DNA of 64,000 nt from Norana najaformis (GCA_964023275.1 OZ029915.1:3032245-3096244), one strand, 5' to 3'; positions 31,500 to 43,304 are shown, numbered from the stretch's first letter. Numbers and translations: made by a program. The notes: generated by a model not told the origin, from the letters alone.

Positions 31500-31765
31500 A
31501 TTACCCCAGCATCTGCTGAGCGAATTCCGAGCAACGACTCTGAGCAAGAGCATACCATGCGCACACCGTGCTTCTGTCACCAAGCAGTAAAATTTGGTGC
31601 CGGCGTCAGTTGGGAAGGAAGCAGTGAGTCATGCGATGCCCTGGTTCTTTGTCTAGGGCCCTGGAATTAATCCATCGCCGGTTCAAAGGTCGAAGAGGCG
31701 GAAATGAGCGTCTCCCCTACGATCCAATAGGAACATGGGAGCTTTACTTTACCATAAATATATAT
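31500..31765 (+). repeat. SINE-B copy 1
   Basis: Shares with 54428-54700, in order: a GCAC-CGTGC piece, CAG-A-AATTTGGYRYCRGCGT, TGGGAAG-AAGC, ATCCATCGCCGGTTCAAAGG (versus GTCCATTGCAGGCTAAAGGG), CGTCTCCCCTACG, CC-AATAGGAACATGGGAGCT. About 250 bp, ending in a TAAATGTAAACG-like tail. Confidence 0.65.
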
Positions 31766-31834
31766 GTAAATGTAAACGTAATCGTGGTTATAATCGTAAT
31801 CGTGATAGCAGTCGTAATTGTAAGGTGGGTAATA

Positions 31835-32145
<311 letters not shown>

Positions 32146-32154
32146 GGTGGGATT

Positions 32155-32390
32155 AATGGTCATTCATAGCATGTCTGTTTCTATAGCAACAGATCTCCAT
32201 ACATCTCATAAACGACGCATCAGGGACTCTGTGGTAGACTGACTGAAGCGCAAACAGGACAACAGCAACAACCAGAATCAGGGTGACCTTTACGTTATTA
32301 GGTCCCCACGGAGCAACGGGATTCGAACCCCGACTGCGCAAGTCTCAGCCAAAGGCATTAGTTTCTAACCTACCAACCATGCACGCATTC
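32155..32390 (-). repeat. SINE-K, tRNA-derived (reverse)
   Basis: On the minus strand: GCATGGTTGGTAGGTTAGAA and CTAATGCC (box A side), then GTCGGGGTTCGAATCCCGTT (box B), then a non-tRNA body with CTATAGAAACAGACATGC. The box B matches the GGTTCGANNCC consensus exactly. Confidence 0.75.
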
Positions 32391-32589
32391 CACTTGGCTT
32401 TATTTTCTGCCTAAACTTCAAAAACCCGAATTCAATCCACAAGTTGCATTTTCAAAAGTTTTAACGAGATATCATGAATGCAAAGGTTCTTGAAGTTGAC
32501 ATTTTCTTATACGGATAGCTTACAAGCTTCTGTTCTCCTAACTATAGAGGTTAGAAATTGCTAGAGTTCAGACACCATATTTACGCAAC

Positions 32590-32790
32590 TGACTTATATA
32601 TAGCCTCATTAGACTGAGTTTTAAAGGTGTCTAAAGACATCCTGCGTTGACTTCTCCTACGATTCCTCTCTCAGCCGATGGACACATGGCGTGTCAACAA
32701 ATGTCTTACTTACTTACCACTGACTTTTATATTCCTCAGTTTAGCGACATCTCATGGCACCAGAGGCCGTTGACGTCATATCATATATCA
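32590..32790 (-). repeat. Family G core, CTTA-tail repeat and F/G core
   Basis: 32590-32650 has TATATATAGCCTCATTAGAC and TTTTAAAGGTGTCTAAAGAC. 32655-32718 is copy 2 of the CTTA-tail repeat (ACGATTCCTCTCTCAGCCGA), lying on the plus strand. 32737-32783 has TTTAGCGACATCTCATGGCA. Confidence 0.6.
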
Positions 32791-32799
32791 ACAAGTTCG

Positions 32800-32942
32800 T
32801 CAACAGGCTGAACATTAAACTACATAAGTACCTGACAAATACCAAACATAGGCGAATCGCAATTTCATTTACTAGCTAAGTATACATAAAGAAATTTCCC
32901 ATTTCAAATGTATGAATCTTATGCAAATGCATATTGCGAATT
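32800..32942 (+). repeat. Family H block
   Basis: AACAGGCTGAACATTAAACT, CGCAATTTCATTTACTAGCT, AAATGTATGAATCTTATGC. Interrupted by the F copy at 32943. Confidence 0.5.
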
Positions 32943-33058
32943 TAGTAGTAGTTCCAGTGTTTAACGACATCTTATGGGATCAAATGCCGTTGACATCGCC
33001 CTCCTCCTTTATCCGGGCGTGGGACTGGCACTACCCCACTAACGGCAATTATGAAGTT
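32943..33058 (-). repeat. Family F copy
   Basis: Nearly complete, with an altered end (GGCAATTATGAAGTT). Confidence 0.75.
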
Positions 33059-33059
33059 T

Positions 33060-33160
33060 CCGGAATTATGTAGAGCGTTGAATTTATATATAGCGTCGGT
33101 GAAGACCTTTTACAGGTGTCTTAAGAGTACGTTGCTTTTTCGTTGACATCGACTAAATAT
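33060..33160 (-). repeat. Family G copy
   Basis: AATTTATATATAGCGTCGGT, GAAGACCTTTTACAGGTGTC, GAGTACGTTGCTTTTTCGTT. Confidence 0.65.
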
Positions 33161-33164
33161 AGGC

Positions 33165-33480
33165 ATATATATATTTATTAATATTTCAGTATTTATTTCC
33201 CTATATATAAATATATGAACATTACATATATATGTATATATAATATAATATATATAATATATTATATATAACGTCGATTTCGTAACTATATATATATGTA
33301 GTTATGAAGTCGACACTATACATAAATTCGATCCCTGCGTTGGCATAAGATTCATAAGATTCAAGTTTGCATAAGATAAGCTCATACGATAATGTTGATT
33401 GTATATATATATCTATAGTTATGAAGTCGACGTCAGTGATACTGCTATATATATATATTATATATATAATTTGTATACCG
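33165..33480. repeat. TATA-rich DNA with small inverted repeats
   Basis: TATATA words interleaved with AGTTATGAAGTCGAC at about 33300 and 33418 and CATAAGATTC repeats. No gene. Confidence 0.6.
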
Positions 33481-33539
33481 TTATATAATTTTCTCTTTGC
33501 AACTTTTTAAGATTTTAATTATTGTCTGAGAAATCTGAT

Positions 33540-33715
33540 GCAGTGCTAAGGTGTAACACGAATCGTAGTTTGACTTACCACTCCGTAATTTCATACCGAT
33601 ACCCAGTAGCCAAGTATAAGGTATCGGCAGGACAAGAACAGAATGTAGCACATTCCCATTTGTAGGGCTTATGCATCATCGTATATTTACAAGGATTAGG
33701 TATGGCCAATGGTAA
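33540..33715 (+). repeat. Family H block
   Basis: AATCGTAGTTTGACTTACCA, GGTATCGGCAGGACAAGAAC, AGAATGTAGCACATTCCC, GGCTTATGCATCATCG. Confidence 0.55.
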
Positions 33716-34042
33716 GTAGTAGTTCCAATGTTTAGCGACATCTTATGGCATCTTAAGGCCGTTGACTTTGTATGGAAAGGATTTTGCGCAGTTTAACTGA
33801 TATCTGACTGCAGTGACGTGGTAGTAGTTCCTCAGTTTAACGACAGATTATGGCATCAAAGGCTGTTGCCGTCGCCCTCCTCATTTATCCAGGCTTGGGA
33901 CTGGCACTACCCCCAAACCAGGCAGTGGCGGAGTTGGCAGAGACGTATATAAATAGTTCCTCAGTTTAACGACAGCTTATGGCATCAAAGACCGTTGCCG
34001 TCACCCTCCTCCTTTATCCCCAAACAAGGCAGTGGCAGAGTT
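33716..34042 (-). repeat. Three family F copies in a row
   Basis: A partial copy at 33716-33772, a full copy at 33821-33935 and a copy at 33954-34042 lacking the AGGCTTGGGACTGGCACTAC stretch. GCAGTGACGT precedes the middle copy and GCAGAGACGT follows it. Confidence 0.75.
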
Positions 34043-34069
34043 AGTTCCTCAGTTTTTTTTTTTATTTCC

Positions 34070-34268
34070 AAAGTTTAACGACATCTTATGGCTACAGTGG
34101 CCGCTGACGTCTTTAAAATTCTTATTTAGGTAAATTTTATTGTTCATAAGTTTCTGTCATTGTTTTTAGTTCGTTTGTCTTGCTATTTTCATTTCGTATT
34201 TCGCTGGTTTTCTTATGGTCCTTGTGGCGTCCAGGTATTCTGTGAAGACCAGAGGCGGATGATGGAAT
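34070..34268 (-). repeat. Family G-type unit, target of the LTR element
   Basis: Paralogous to 11695-11990 (TTTCCAAAGTTTAACGACAT through TCTGTGAAGACC). It ends GAGGCGGATGATGGAAT, where intact G units read GCGGATGACGAGTATA, so the LTR element landed at the start of a G unit. Confidence 0.65.
34265..34268. repeat. 4-bp target-site duplication, left
   Basis: GAAT immediately before the left LTR, repeated at 43305-43308. Four base pairs fits a Ty3/gypsy-type integrase. Confidence 0.8.
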
Positions 34269-36645
34269 TGTGGCGTTTTCCGGTCGGGCTAACTGTCCAC
34301 GGGGTGGGGTACTCCAGCCCAGTTCTTCGCTCGGAGCCACCCGCCTCACTGCCCCTTATATTTTCACTGTAAAATGGCCTCTCCATTTCGCCTCTGCCCG
34401 TATCGTTCGTTCTCTCTCAGGAAGTTTCAGGATGGGCCGCTTCCTTAAGAAATCAACACTAACACTCGGTCTCGAGATCTGACTCTGCCTCTTCCACGGT
34501 CGCCGGATGGGCGACGTCCTGAGGATGGCCTTTACTCAGAACAGGGTTCGTTCCTTTACCGGCAATAGTCGTTCCCTTTTTGTGTGAGGACTTTCTCCTA
34601 ACCACCATTTTACATCTTGTAACTCGCCCGCTACCGCCAATATTCTGAGACACCAGTCGCTTTCTCGGTTCCAGGAACAGGGAAGTCTTACAACGAGCCT
34701 CTGTGTCTTTCCGCCCTAGGCACATAGATATCGGGCGACACATCTTCCCACTATCTCGCTCCATTTCCGTGAACTTCCGGAGTAAATTTCCGTACCAGAT
34801 CTCTGTTGGCAACTATCGACCAACAGTGCTTCAGGGGATAGGATACCCCTATGGAACACTCAAGAGAATGTCCTCCCTCTAACCTTCTGTAAAACACACG
34901 GACCTTCGAACCGACCTACGCACGAGGGGGCCCTTCCCCGCACTTCAGTCAGTCTTCTGATCAGTGTGTGGCGACAAGCAAATAGAGGAGTCGGTATCTT
35001 CCCGTTTCGACTCCGGTGTTATCGGGGAACCGACCCGGACTATGATGTACCGGGTATTTTCTTGGTCTGCGTTAGTTTTCGGTCCCTTGCTTAATGGGAC
35101 TTTTCTTGGTCTGCGTTACATGATCCGGGCTCTTACGTATCCGAGCTTTACTTGGTCTGTGTTATGATCCGCGGCGTCTTCCCCGTATCTCTTCCTGCCA
35201 CATCTGAATTTCTACCGGAAAACCGCGGCCGCATCTTTCCCCGAGTTTCGCACAACCTGTTATCTTCCAACTATCGTGACTTACTCGACCGTCTCGCGAC
35301 GTTCCAACAAGGCGGGCCCAAACCCTGCGGGACCAACGCGGAGCCAGTCAGATATCAGACAAATTGGTTTGCTTTGGTTGCGACCTCCTCAGGAGCGCAC
35401 GGACAAGTATTACGGCACCAGTTATCTTTTACGGCAAATGCTACCCCTTGAATTCACACAGACCTGTCGCCGCATCTTTCCCTGAACTTCGCCCAGCCTC
35501 TCTCTTCCACCTATCGTGACCTACTCGACCGTCTCGCGACTTTCCAACAGGGTGGGCCCCAGCCCTGCTGGTCCAACGCGGAGCCAGTCCGAAATCAGAC
35601 AGATTGGTTCGTAACGGCTGCGACGTTCCCGGGAGCGCACCGATCCGATTTTTCTCTTACGCGGCCAAAGAAAGGGGTAGTTTCCGCAACTTTCCCACTT
35701 GTTTTGTACGAGCCTGTTTTATTTGACACTCGCCGACTACTTGGGTAGGCTTCCCGATGCCAACCCTTTACTTGCCACAGACCTGTATTTATTTCTGACG
35801 AACGGGGTCTTTCCCCGGGTTCTGTCCAACCTCAACGTTCACCGTCCTGGCCAAGGCCGCCTCGCGATCTACGGTAGAGTGGGCCCTCGCCTCTAACCGG
35901 ATCGACGCCGTCAGCCCGAAACCAGACAGTGTTTGTCTCGGTCGTCCCGCCGGGAGCGCACAGATTAGTCTTTTCTCGGACTTTTCCCGTCCGTATATTT
36001 ATCGTAACCGGGACCGAATCGAACACGGGCTTCCCCGGACGTCACCCTCGTCCGTGTATTTTATCGTAACCGGGACCAGATCGAACACGGGCTTCCCCGG
36101 ACGTCACCCTCGTCCGTGTATTTGTATACGCTATGATTTCACTGAGAAACACTCGGACTCGTTCCCGTGAAGGCTCGCTACCATCCTTCACTCTGTTTTC
36201 AGGAGGCCCGCATCGCACCTCCTGTACTGTGGTATATGTGAAGGCACGCTACCATCCTTCACACCTATAGCAAATCACCACACGACACCTCTTATTCAAG
36301 CCCCATTTTTTAATTTACAGCGGTTTGCTTATATACTAGCATCGATCAATAAAACGTAAATAAAGGTGTCTAACTTTTACTCATTACTTGCCTTAATACA
36401 AGCGTTTTAGAGCCTATAAATTTCAACAATTTTGCTCGTTACTTTATTAAAATGACAGTAAGAACTTTCCACGTCCTAATTATTAAGCTATTATTATATT
36501 AAGCTTAAATTTAATAAAATTTAATTCCTTCAAAATCCCGTGCAATTACCGTGCACACACGCGCAGCACGCAGCGGCTACCTAAAGCGCGTCATAGTTAC
36601 TCCTGCCTCTTTCCAGCAGTCTTGCCTTGTGGCCGATCCGCCACA
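34269..36645 (-). repeat. LTR, 3' copy (2377 bp)
   Basis: Bounded by TGTGGCG and CGCCACA. It contains three diverged units of about 240 bp (around 35229, 35469 and a weaker one near 35790), a 62-bp tandem pair with CGTAACC at 36003 and 36065, and two 24-25 bp palindromic words GTGAAGG-GCTACC-CCTTCAC at 36167 and 36239. The open frames inside it are short, unsupported and identical in both LTRs. Confidence 0.93.
36330..36375 (-). repeat. Family G-like core inside the LTR
   Basis: TATATACTAGCATCGATC, then AAAACGTAAATAAAGGTGTC resembles the G unit at 3283-3320 (TATATAGCATCGATCG, ACGTTTTAAAGGTGTC). The same sequence is at 42989-43034 in the other LTR. Resemblance judged by eye. Confidence 0.5.
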
Positions 36646-36659
36646 CTCTCCCCACCTTA
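36646..36659 (-). promoter_or_regulatory. Polypurine tract
   Basis: Minus strand AAGGTGGGGAGAG abuts the 3' LTR. This is the expected place and composition for the plus-strand primer of an LTR element. Confidence 0.75.
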
Positions 36660-36714
36660 CTTAGATGCGGAGCATCTCCGACAAAACCGGGGACCTAAAT
36701 CGATCGTGACACAG

Positions 36715-36985
36715 AAACATCTCCAACTCAGATCCATTTAGAGGGCAAGGAACCAATATACCTTTGGTTATAGGGCGGTTACTCAGACTCGGTAATCTCT
36801 GCTACCATGCACGTCCGCCAGCTAACGGTGAGAGCCTCAACAACTGAGTGAGCAAACAGCCCATACGCCCAGTGCCCTTACCCTTCTTCGACCGTGTCAG
36901 CGACAGCCTAATTACTGGTGCAAGAGACTCAAACCTCCACCCTACTGGCAACCTGTCCAGTTCAAAAGATCACCAACCTTAACGT
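36715..36985. repeat. Direct duplication inside the LTR element, copy 1
   Basis: Shares CTCCAACTCAGATCC, GGCAAGGAACC, a GCAACCATGCACGT-like word, CCATACGCCCAGTGCCCTTA and CTACTGGCAACCTGTC with 38395-38715 in the same order, about 1.7 kb apart. Confidence 0.75.
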
Positions 36986-37329
36986 GGCCCTCTATCATGA
37001 AACTGAGCTCTACCTAACCACAACTGGCAAGGAGACCAAGGAGAGAAAAGTCACCAACTATCTCCCGATCCTGTCAATACGCACCAACTCCATCACTACT
37101 CCAAAATTAAAGAACTGAAAACCCGGGAAAACAACTAGATCCCGTAATTGCTCCGCGGCCTTCACATATACGTTTTCTTTTCTTTTCTTCATTTTTTTTC
37201 ATTTTCATCATATATTTCACAACAGTACAATGATACAGCATCTTCTCGTAATCGCAAGCTAACAGACATCTCTACCGCAATACAAGTGTCAGCCAATCCG
37301 GCGACTAGTTACGACAGCATTTACAATTG

Positions 37330-38075
37330 ATATACAAACAATGTCCAGTCGAAATTATGTACATCAAAACTTTAAAATTCACACTTTGAAAATGTAATCG
37401 AACTTCAACGGTTCTCAAATTCATCACAGAACTTTAAACTTTCTGTTAATCATGAACTCGGCAGTTAAAACAATAGAATCGCCATCGTTACACAAACATA
37501 CTAACACGATCTAAATGAAAACTGTCATCAAATAGATACATAAAACTTGTACTGCAACACAGTCTTAAACCCTCCGCAATGAAGCGGTAACTAGTACTCT
37601 AAGTCTTTATACATTTGAGTACTAAGATATTGCACACAACAATTATGATCAAAAGAAACTCAGCACGCATTCTTGAACAGTCCATACCATTTCGCAAATA
37701 AACGGTAACCGCGTGTCATCATCGCAGTTACACTTAAAAACTACGATACTTCAACATAAATTTCCATCAACACGCAATACGCACTTCGTATTTTGTAATC
37801 AGTCTGCAAAATCTTCGCAGTTAAACGGTACATATAATACAACAACTCGTAGCTAAATAAGCATACACAGTCAAAATGAAATTTCACATCAAAAGCAAAC
37901 TAAACATTCAGTATTCGAAAACAGTCATTTAAACTCTCGCAATTAAGCGGTATCTAATACCGTACATCGTAACCATACGTAATACAGCAGTCCAAACGAA
38001 AATTCTCATCAAACGGAAACGCAACAATCGGTCTTCGAAAATAGTTCGTAAAACCCCCGCAATTAAGCGGTTATC
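37330..38075. repeat. Degenerate tandem repeat of about 120 bp inside the LTR element
   Basis: The word CGCAATTAAGCGGTA and its variants recur near 37577, 37693, 37817, 37938 and 38058 (spacings 116, 124, 121 and 120). Similar AT-rich DNA continues upstream. No protein is recognised. Confidence 0.75.
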
Positions 38076-38394
38076 ACATTGTCCTCGTGAAGGAACTCTT
38101 GATGTCTCTCGGTAGCGTCAAGTTCCCTTGTGAAAAACATGTCTACTTTCGTCGGACAACCTTCTTCTTTAGGCGATTTCTCTTGAATGTCGGTAGGGTT
38201 TCAAGATTCATTTTCTGCTCTTCCCACGAGTTTCAAGTCGTCTTTTTCCAAGGTTTCCGTTTCTTATTTGCATTCTCAGATTGGGTATCTCTTCGTCGAC
38301 TCCACTCTCGCGGTTACCGTTGGCAACTCACAGCACTTGCCATTGTGTGATCCATTTAAGACAACGTAGAAACAGCAACATTTCACTTCCCGAT

Positions 38395-38715
38395 TCCAAT
38401 ATCTCCAACTCAGATCCGCTTAGAAGGCAAGGAACCGATATACTCTCGATTATAGGGCGAACAACCTCGGTCATCTGGACGACTTACTCCACCGTACTCA
38501 ATCCAGACCCGAGAACCTCTGCAACCATGCACGTACGCCAGCCAACGGCGAGAGCCTCAACAACTGGGTGAGCCTACAGCCCATACGCCCAGTGCCCTTA
38601 CTCTTCTTCGACCGCGCCAGCGACAGCCTCATTACTGGTGCAAGAGCGCTGAACCATCGCCCTACTGGCAACCTGTCTAATCCACTAGGTCGCCAACCTT
38701 AACGTGGCCTTCTTT
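38395..38715. repeat. Direct duplication inside the LTR element, copy 2
   Basis: Partner of 36715-36985. Together with the 120-bp array between them they fill the place where pol would normally lie. Confidence 0.75.
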
Positions 38716-38779
38716 CGTGAACCTGAGCTGTGGTAACTCTGAGACATCACTGTTTCCTGCCTTCCCGATTTTCCTCACA

Positions 38780-40820
38780 CTACGCTTCACCAACTGTGAA
38801 TTTCCTGAACCAGAAGTCCTGCCTCGACTGGTCCAGCGATTTCTTTAGGCTCTGTTTCTTCATCTTTTCCGGCAGTTCTCTGCGCACACCACCGTTTCAT
38901 AGGCCCTTTTTGTCCACACTGATAACAAACGACGTCGTCAGCGTTTCTCCAACGTCCAGGCTCATGCGGTCTCTTGTACACTGTCAGGGGTCTGCTTCCC
39001 CTCTCTGCAACTGTCTCGAATTTTGGCGAACGTTACTGCGGACTTCACAATTTTTGACCTGAATCCTGTTTTGATGCCAGCTTTCCGATCCCGTTGGTCA
39101 AATTCTTTATTTCTTCTCCAAGAACCACCAAACGACGATCCAGTCTTTCGTCGACAACATTGGTTTCCCGGTCTTCTCTGATAGCTTTTACTCGGCCACA
39201 CTCTTGGTCTGTTTCACTTGATTAATTCGATGATCGCCATACGCGTCCAATCGAACCGTGTGCTTATACGCAGCCTCAAGGTTAGCCGGTTCTCTCTCTC
39301 TCGCTCTCGCACATTCTGTGCTAAGTCTCAGTTAGCGAGCGCATCAATGAAAGCGTCGCATGCAACCGTTTCAGTGATACCATTTGTCGGTCCTGGGTAG
39401 GCCAAAGCCATCAGCCTCCTTACTTCTTGCACTACACTGCTCAAGCTTTCTTCCGGAGCCTGTCTGTAAGTACGAAGTTTCATTCGATAAAGACTGGTCT
39501 GGTTTCGCAACCATGCTTGACTTTTTAAGCCTTTCAACGAGTTCTTGCCAGGTTACATTTTGCTGTGCACCCATATCTCACAACAGTTGAGATGCCTGTC
39601 AACACACACATCAATTGGTCTGCTTTCTTTTGGTCACTCCATGCGTAACAACGAGCACAGACTTCGAACTTCGCCAAAAATGTGGCAACCGCCATTTTTT
39701 CATCATATTTCTCAAGTTTAATTGGTATTCAATTCCAATCCCTCGGTCTGTCGCCTTTTCATTTCTCTTCTGAGTAATAGGCGTCTTTTTCATACGCTTT
39801 TTATAATTCACCGTAGTTGTCTCACGGTCACCTGGTTCACTTTCCTCTACAGTACTCAATGTAGACCGATGCTGGCCGGTTACATGGCCCGCGGAACTCC
39901 CGAGGCAAACGTCTCTCTCCTAGTTTCTCGGTATATCCCGCGTCTTTGACTTTCGCGGGGTATTTCCCGACTTGCGTCTTTCACGTTCACGGACACTCTT
40001 CAAACCAGAATTTCTGTCACTCGGTACCGCATATCTGTCTTCTCTGAATGTGACTCGCCATCTGACGAAAACTTTCTCACCTCAACTTCGTCTTTTTCAG
40101 GCAGAAATCGACTCCGCGATTTTCCCGACTATCCACTTTGAGAAAATTTTTCATGTTTCTCTGGTTAACCTCGGCTCCGCGAGTTGCCCGAAACTTCGGT
40201 CTTCGGAAATTTTTGTCCATTTTCTGAGAAAACGCGGCTCCGCAACTTTCCCGTAACTTCATCCTCAATGTTTCCTCGGCGATCTTCCAGGTTACCTGGG
40301 CCCATAGGGTTCCCCGAAATTTCGCTTCAGAACACGTCTGAGGGTTGAGCCATTAGAACTGACAATTCTTCCAGCCTCTTACTCAAAGTTATCACAGTCT
40401 GTCGTAGGTAAGACATCTCAGCCTTCCAGTCCATTCGATTTCTGGCAGAACTGCCATGGTCTTGGTCAGCCACCAACGAACGCACCTCATCATCGTAACA
40501 CCAACGTATCCCAAAAGTACTTGTTTCCTTTTCTGTACAAATAGGTCGCGGTCTTCCAACCTTTTCGAAGGCTCTTGGCATACCTTCCACGATATTCTCG
40601 TGTATATAATAACTCTCGTTTTCCTCAGTCATTTCTGTCATCCATGGGACCATTCTTGAAAACTTTTCGTAACCTGCGAAAGAAGAGAAGTCTCTATCGC
40701 GACCTCTCGGTACCACAGCTTCCGTTTCAATCGTATTATGCGCGTCTTGTGCAGCCATTTCTTTAGACAACGCTCTCGTATCTGGAAATATCTTTGGGCG
40801 AGCACCTCGGTCGTCCACAC
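38780..40820 (-). pseudogene. gag-like region of the LTR element (broken)
   Basis: Minus-strand open pieces, in order from the 5' LTR, have the character of a Ty3/gypsy Gag: a charged N-terminal part with a heptad-like stretch, a central part of the retrotransposon-gag type (recognisable words LYRMKLRTYRQAPEESL and CDAFIDALAN), and a basic part with a zinc-knuckle-like CYQCGQKG motif near 38930. It is a fossil with at least three or four breaks. No pol frame follows. Confidence 0.75.
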
Positions 40821-40907
40821 TTGCCTGCTCAAGGTGGGGATTATCATCTGACTCGTCGTCTGCATCATCAAAAACTTCCTCTGGTCTACGGAAATAAAAC
40901 GCTGGGA

Positions 40908-40924
40908 CCCCACTTCTGGTACCA
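40908..40924 (-). promoter_or_regulatory. Primer-binding site, tRNA-Leu type
   Basis: Minus strand TGGTACCAGAAGTGGGG, three bases inside the 5' LTR. It is complementary to CCCCACTTCTGGTACCA, close to the 3' end of a leucine tRNA plus CCA as I remember those sequences. The similar TGGTGTCAGAAGTGGG site is common in animal gypsy elements. Confidence 0.8.
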
Positions 40925-40927
40925 ATT

Positions 40928-43304
40928 TGTGGCGTTTTCCGGTCGGGCTAACTGTCCACGGGGTGGGGTACTCCAGCCCAGTTCTTCGCTCGGAGCCACC
41001 CGCCTCACTGCCCCTTATATTTTCACTGTAAAATGGCCTCTCCATTTCGCCTCTGCCCGTATCGTTCGTTCTCTCTCAGGAAGTTTCAGGATGGGCCGCT
41101 TCCTTAAGAAATCAACACTAACACTCGGTCTCGAGATCTGACTCTGCCTCTTCCACGGTCGCCGGATGGGCGACGTCCTGAGGATGGCCTTTACTCAGAA
41201 CAGGGTTCGTTCCTTTACCGGCAATAGTCGTTCCCTTTTTGTGTGAGGACTTTCTCCTAACCACCATTTTACATCTTGTAACTCGCCCGCTACCGCCAAT
41301 ATTCTGAGACACCAGTCGCTTTCTCGGTTCCAGGAACAGGGAAGTCTTACAACGAGCCTCTGTGTCTTTCCGCCCTAGGCACATAGATATCGGGCGACAC
41401 ATCTTCCCACTATCTCGCTCCATTTCCGTGAACTTCCGGAGTAAATTTCCGTACCAGATCTCTGTTGGCAACTATCGACCAACAGTGCTTCAGGGGATAG
41501 GATACCCCTATGGAACACTCAAGAGAATGTCCTCCCTCTAACCTTCTGTAAAACACACGGACCTTCGAACCGACCTACGCACGAGGGGGCCCTTCCCCGC
41601 ACTTCAGTCAGTCTTCTGATCAGTGTGTGGCGACAAGCAAATAGAGGAGTCGGTATCTTCCCGTTTCGACTCCGGTGTTATCGGGGAACCGACCCGGACT
41701 ATGATGTACCGGGTATTTTCTTGGTCTGCGTTAGTTTTCGGTCCCTTGCTTAATGGGACTTTTCTTGGTCTGCGTTACATGATCCGGGCTCTTACGTATC
41801 CGAGCTTTACTTGGTCTGTGTTATGATCCGCGGCGTCTTCCCCGTATCTCTTCCTGCCACATCTGAATTTCTACCGGAAAACCGCGGCCGCATCTTTCCC
41901 CGAGTTTCGCACAACCTGTTATCTTCCAACTATCGTGACTTACTCGACCGTCTCGCGACGTTCCAACAAGGCGGGCCCAAACCCTGCGGGACCAACGCGG
42001 AGCCAGTCAGATATCAGACAAATTGGTTTGCTTTGGTTGCGACCTCCTCAGGAGCGCACGGACAAGTATTACGGCACCAGTTATCTTTTACGGCAAATGC
42101 TACCCCTTGAATTCACACAGACCTGTCGCCGCATCTTTCCCTGAACTTCGCCCAGCCTCTCTCTTCCACCTATCGTGACCTACTCGACCGTCTCGCGACT
42201 TTCCAACAGGGTGGGCCCCAGCCCTGCTGGTCCAACGCGGAGCCAGTCCGAAATCAGACAGATTGGTTCGTAACGGCTGCGACGTTCCCGGGAGCGCACC
42301 GATCCGATTTTTCTCTTACGCGGCCAAAGAAAGGGGTAGTTTCCGCAACTTTCCCACTTGTTTTGTACGAGCCTGTTTTATTTGACACTCGCCGACTACT
42401 TGGGTAGGCTTCCCGATGCCAACCCTTTACTTGCCACAGACCTGTATTTATTTCTGACGAACGGGGTCTTTCCCCGGGTTCTGTCCAACCTCAACGTTCA
42501 CCGTCCTGGCCAAGGCCGCCTCGCGATCTACGGTAGAGTGGGCCCTCGCCTCTAACCGGATCGACGCCGTCAGCCCGAAACCAGACAGTGTTTGTCTCGG
42601 TCGTCCCGCCGGGAGCGCACAGATTAGTCTTTTCTCGGACTTTTCCCGTCCGTATATTTATCGTAACCGGGACCGAATCGAACACGGGCTTCCCCGGACG
42701 TCACCCTCGTCCGTGTATTTTATCGTAACCGGGACCAGATCGAACACGGGCTTCCCCGGACGTCACCCTCGTCCGTGTATTTGTATACGCTATGATTTCA
42801 CTGAGAAACACTCGGACTCGTTCCCGTGAAGGCTCGCTACCATCCTTCACTCTGTTTTCAGGAGGCCCGCATCGCACCTCCTGTACTGTGGTATATGTGA
42901 AGGCACGCTACCATCCTTCACACCTATAGCAAATCACCACACGACACCTCTTATTCAAGCCCCATTTTTTAATTTACAGCGGTTTGCTTATATACTAGCA
43001 TCGATCAATAAAACGTAAATAAAGGTGTCTAACTTTTACTCATTACTTGCCTTAATACAAGCGTTTTAGAGCCTATAAATTTCAACAATTTTGCTCGTTA
43101 CTTTATTAAAATGACAGTAAGAACTTTCCACGTCCTAATTATTAAGCTATTATTATATTAAGCTTAAATTTAATAAAATTTAATTCCTTCAAAATCCCGT
43201 GCAATTACCGTGCACACACGCGCAGCACGCAGCGGCTACCTAAAGCGCGTCATAGTTACTCCTGCCTCTTTCCAGCAGTCTTGCCTTGTGGCCGATCCGC
43301 CACA
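40928..43304 (-). repeat. LTR, 5' copy (2377 bp)
   Basis: Same length as 34269-36645 and offset by 6659 throughout. I saw no difference between the two on reading. Confidence 0.93.

Larger units (their letters stand above)
34269..43304 (-). mobile_element. Ty3/gypsy-like LTR retrotransposon with gag remnant and no recognisable pol
   Basis: A 9036-bp fossil on the minus strand: 3' LTR 34269-36645, internal region 36646-40927, 5' LTR 40928-43304. The LTRs begin TGTGGCG and end CGCCACA. A primer-binding site next to the 5' LTR and a purine tract next to the 3' LTR fix the orientation. The internal region is 4.28 kb. It shows a broken gag-like part at its 5' side and then repeats; I recognise no protease, reverse transcriptase, RNase H or integrase. 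The two LTRs look identical by eye and the target duplication is intact, so the insertion is very young although its coding part is broken (several breaks in gag). It probably moved using proteins from a related complete element. Confidence 0.9.

Noticed and set aside
34459-36026. Several open frames of 64-117 residues present identically in both LTRs
   Set aside because: They occur twice only because the LTRs are identical. They are short, overlap on both strands and show no known domain.
36918-37118. 66-residue plus-strand frame inside the LTR element
   Set aside because: It lies in a duplicated internal block and the partner copy at 38.6 kb does not keep the frame. Antisense to the element.
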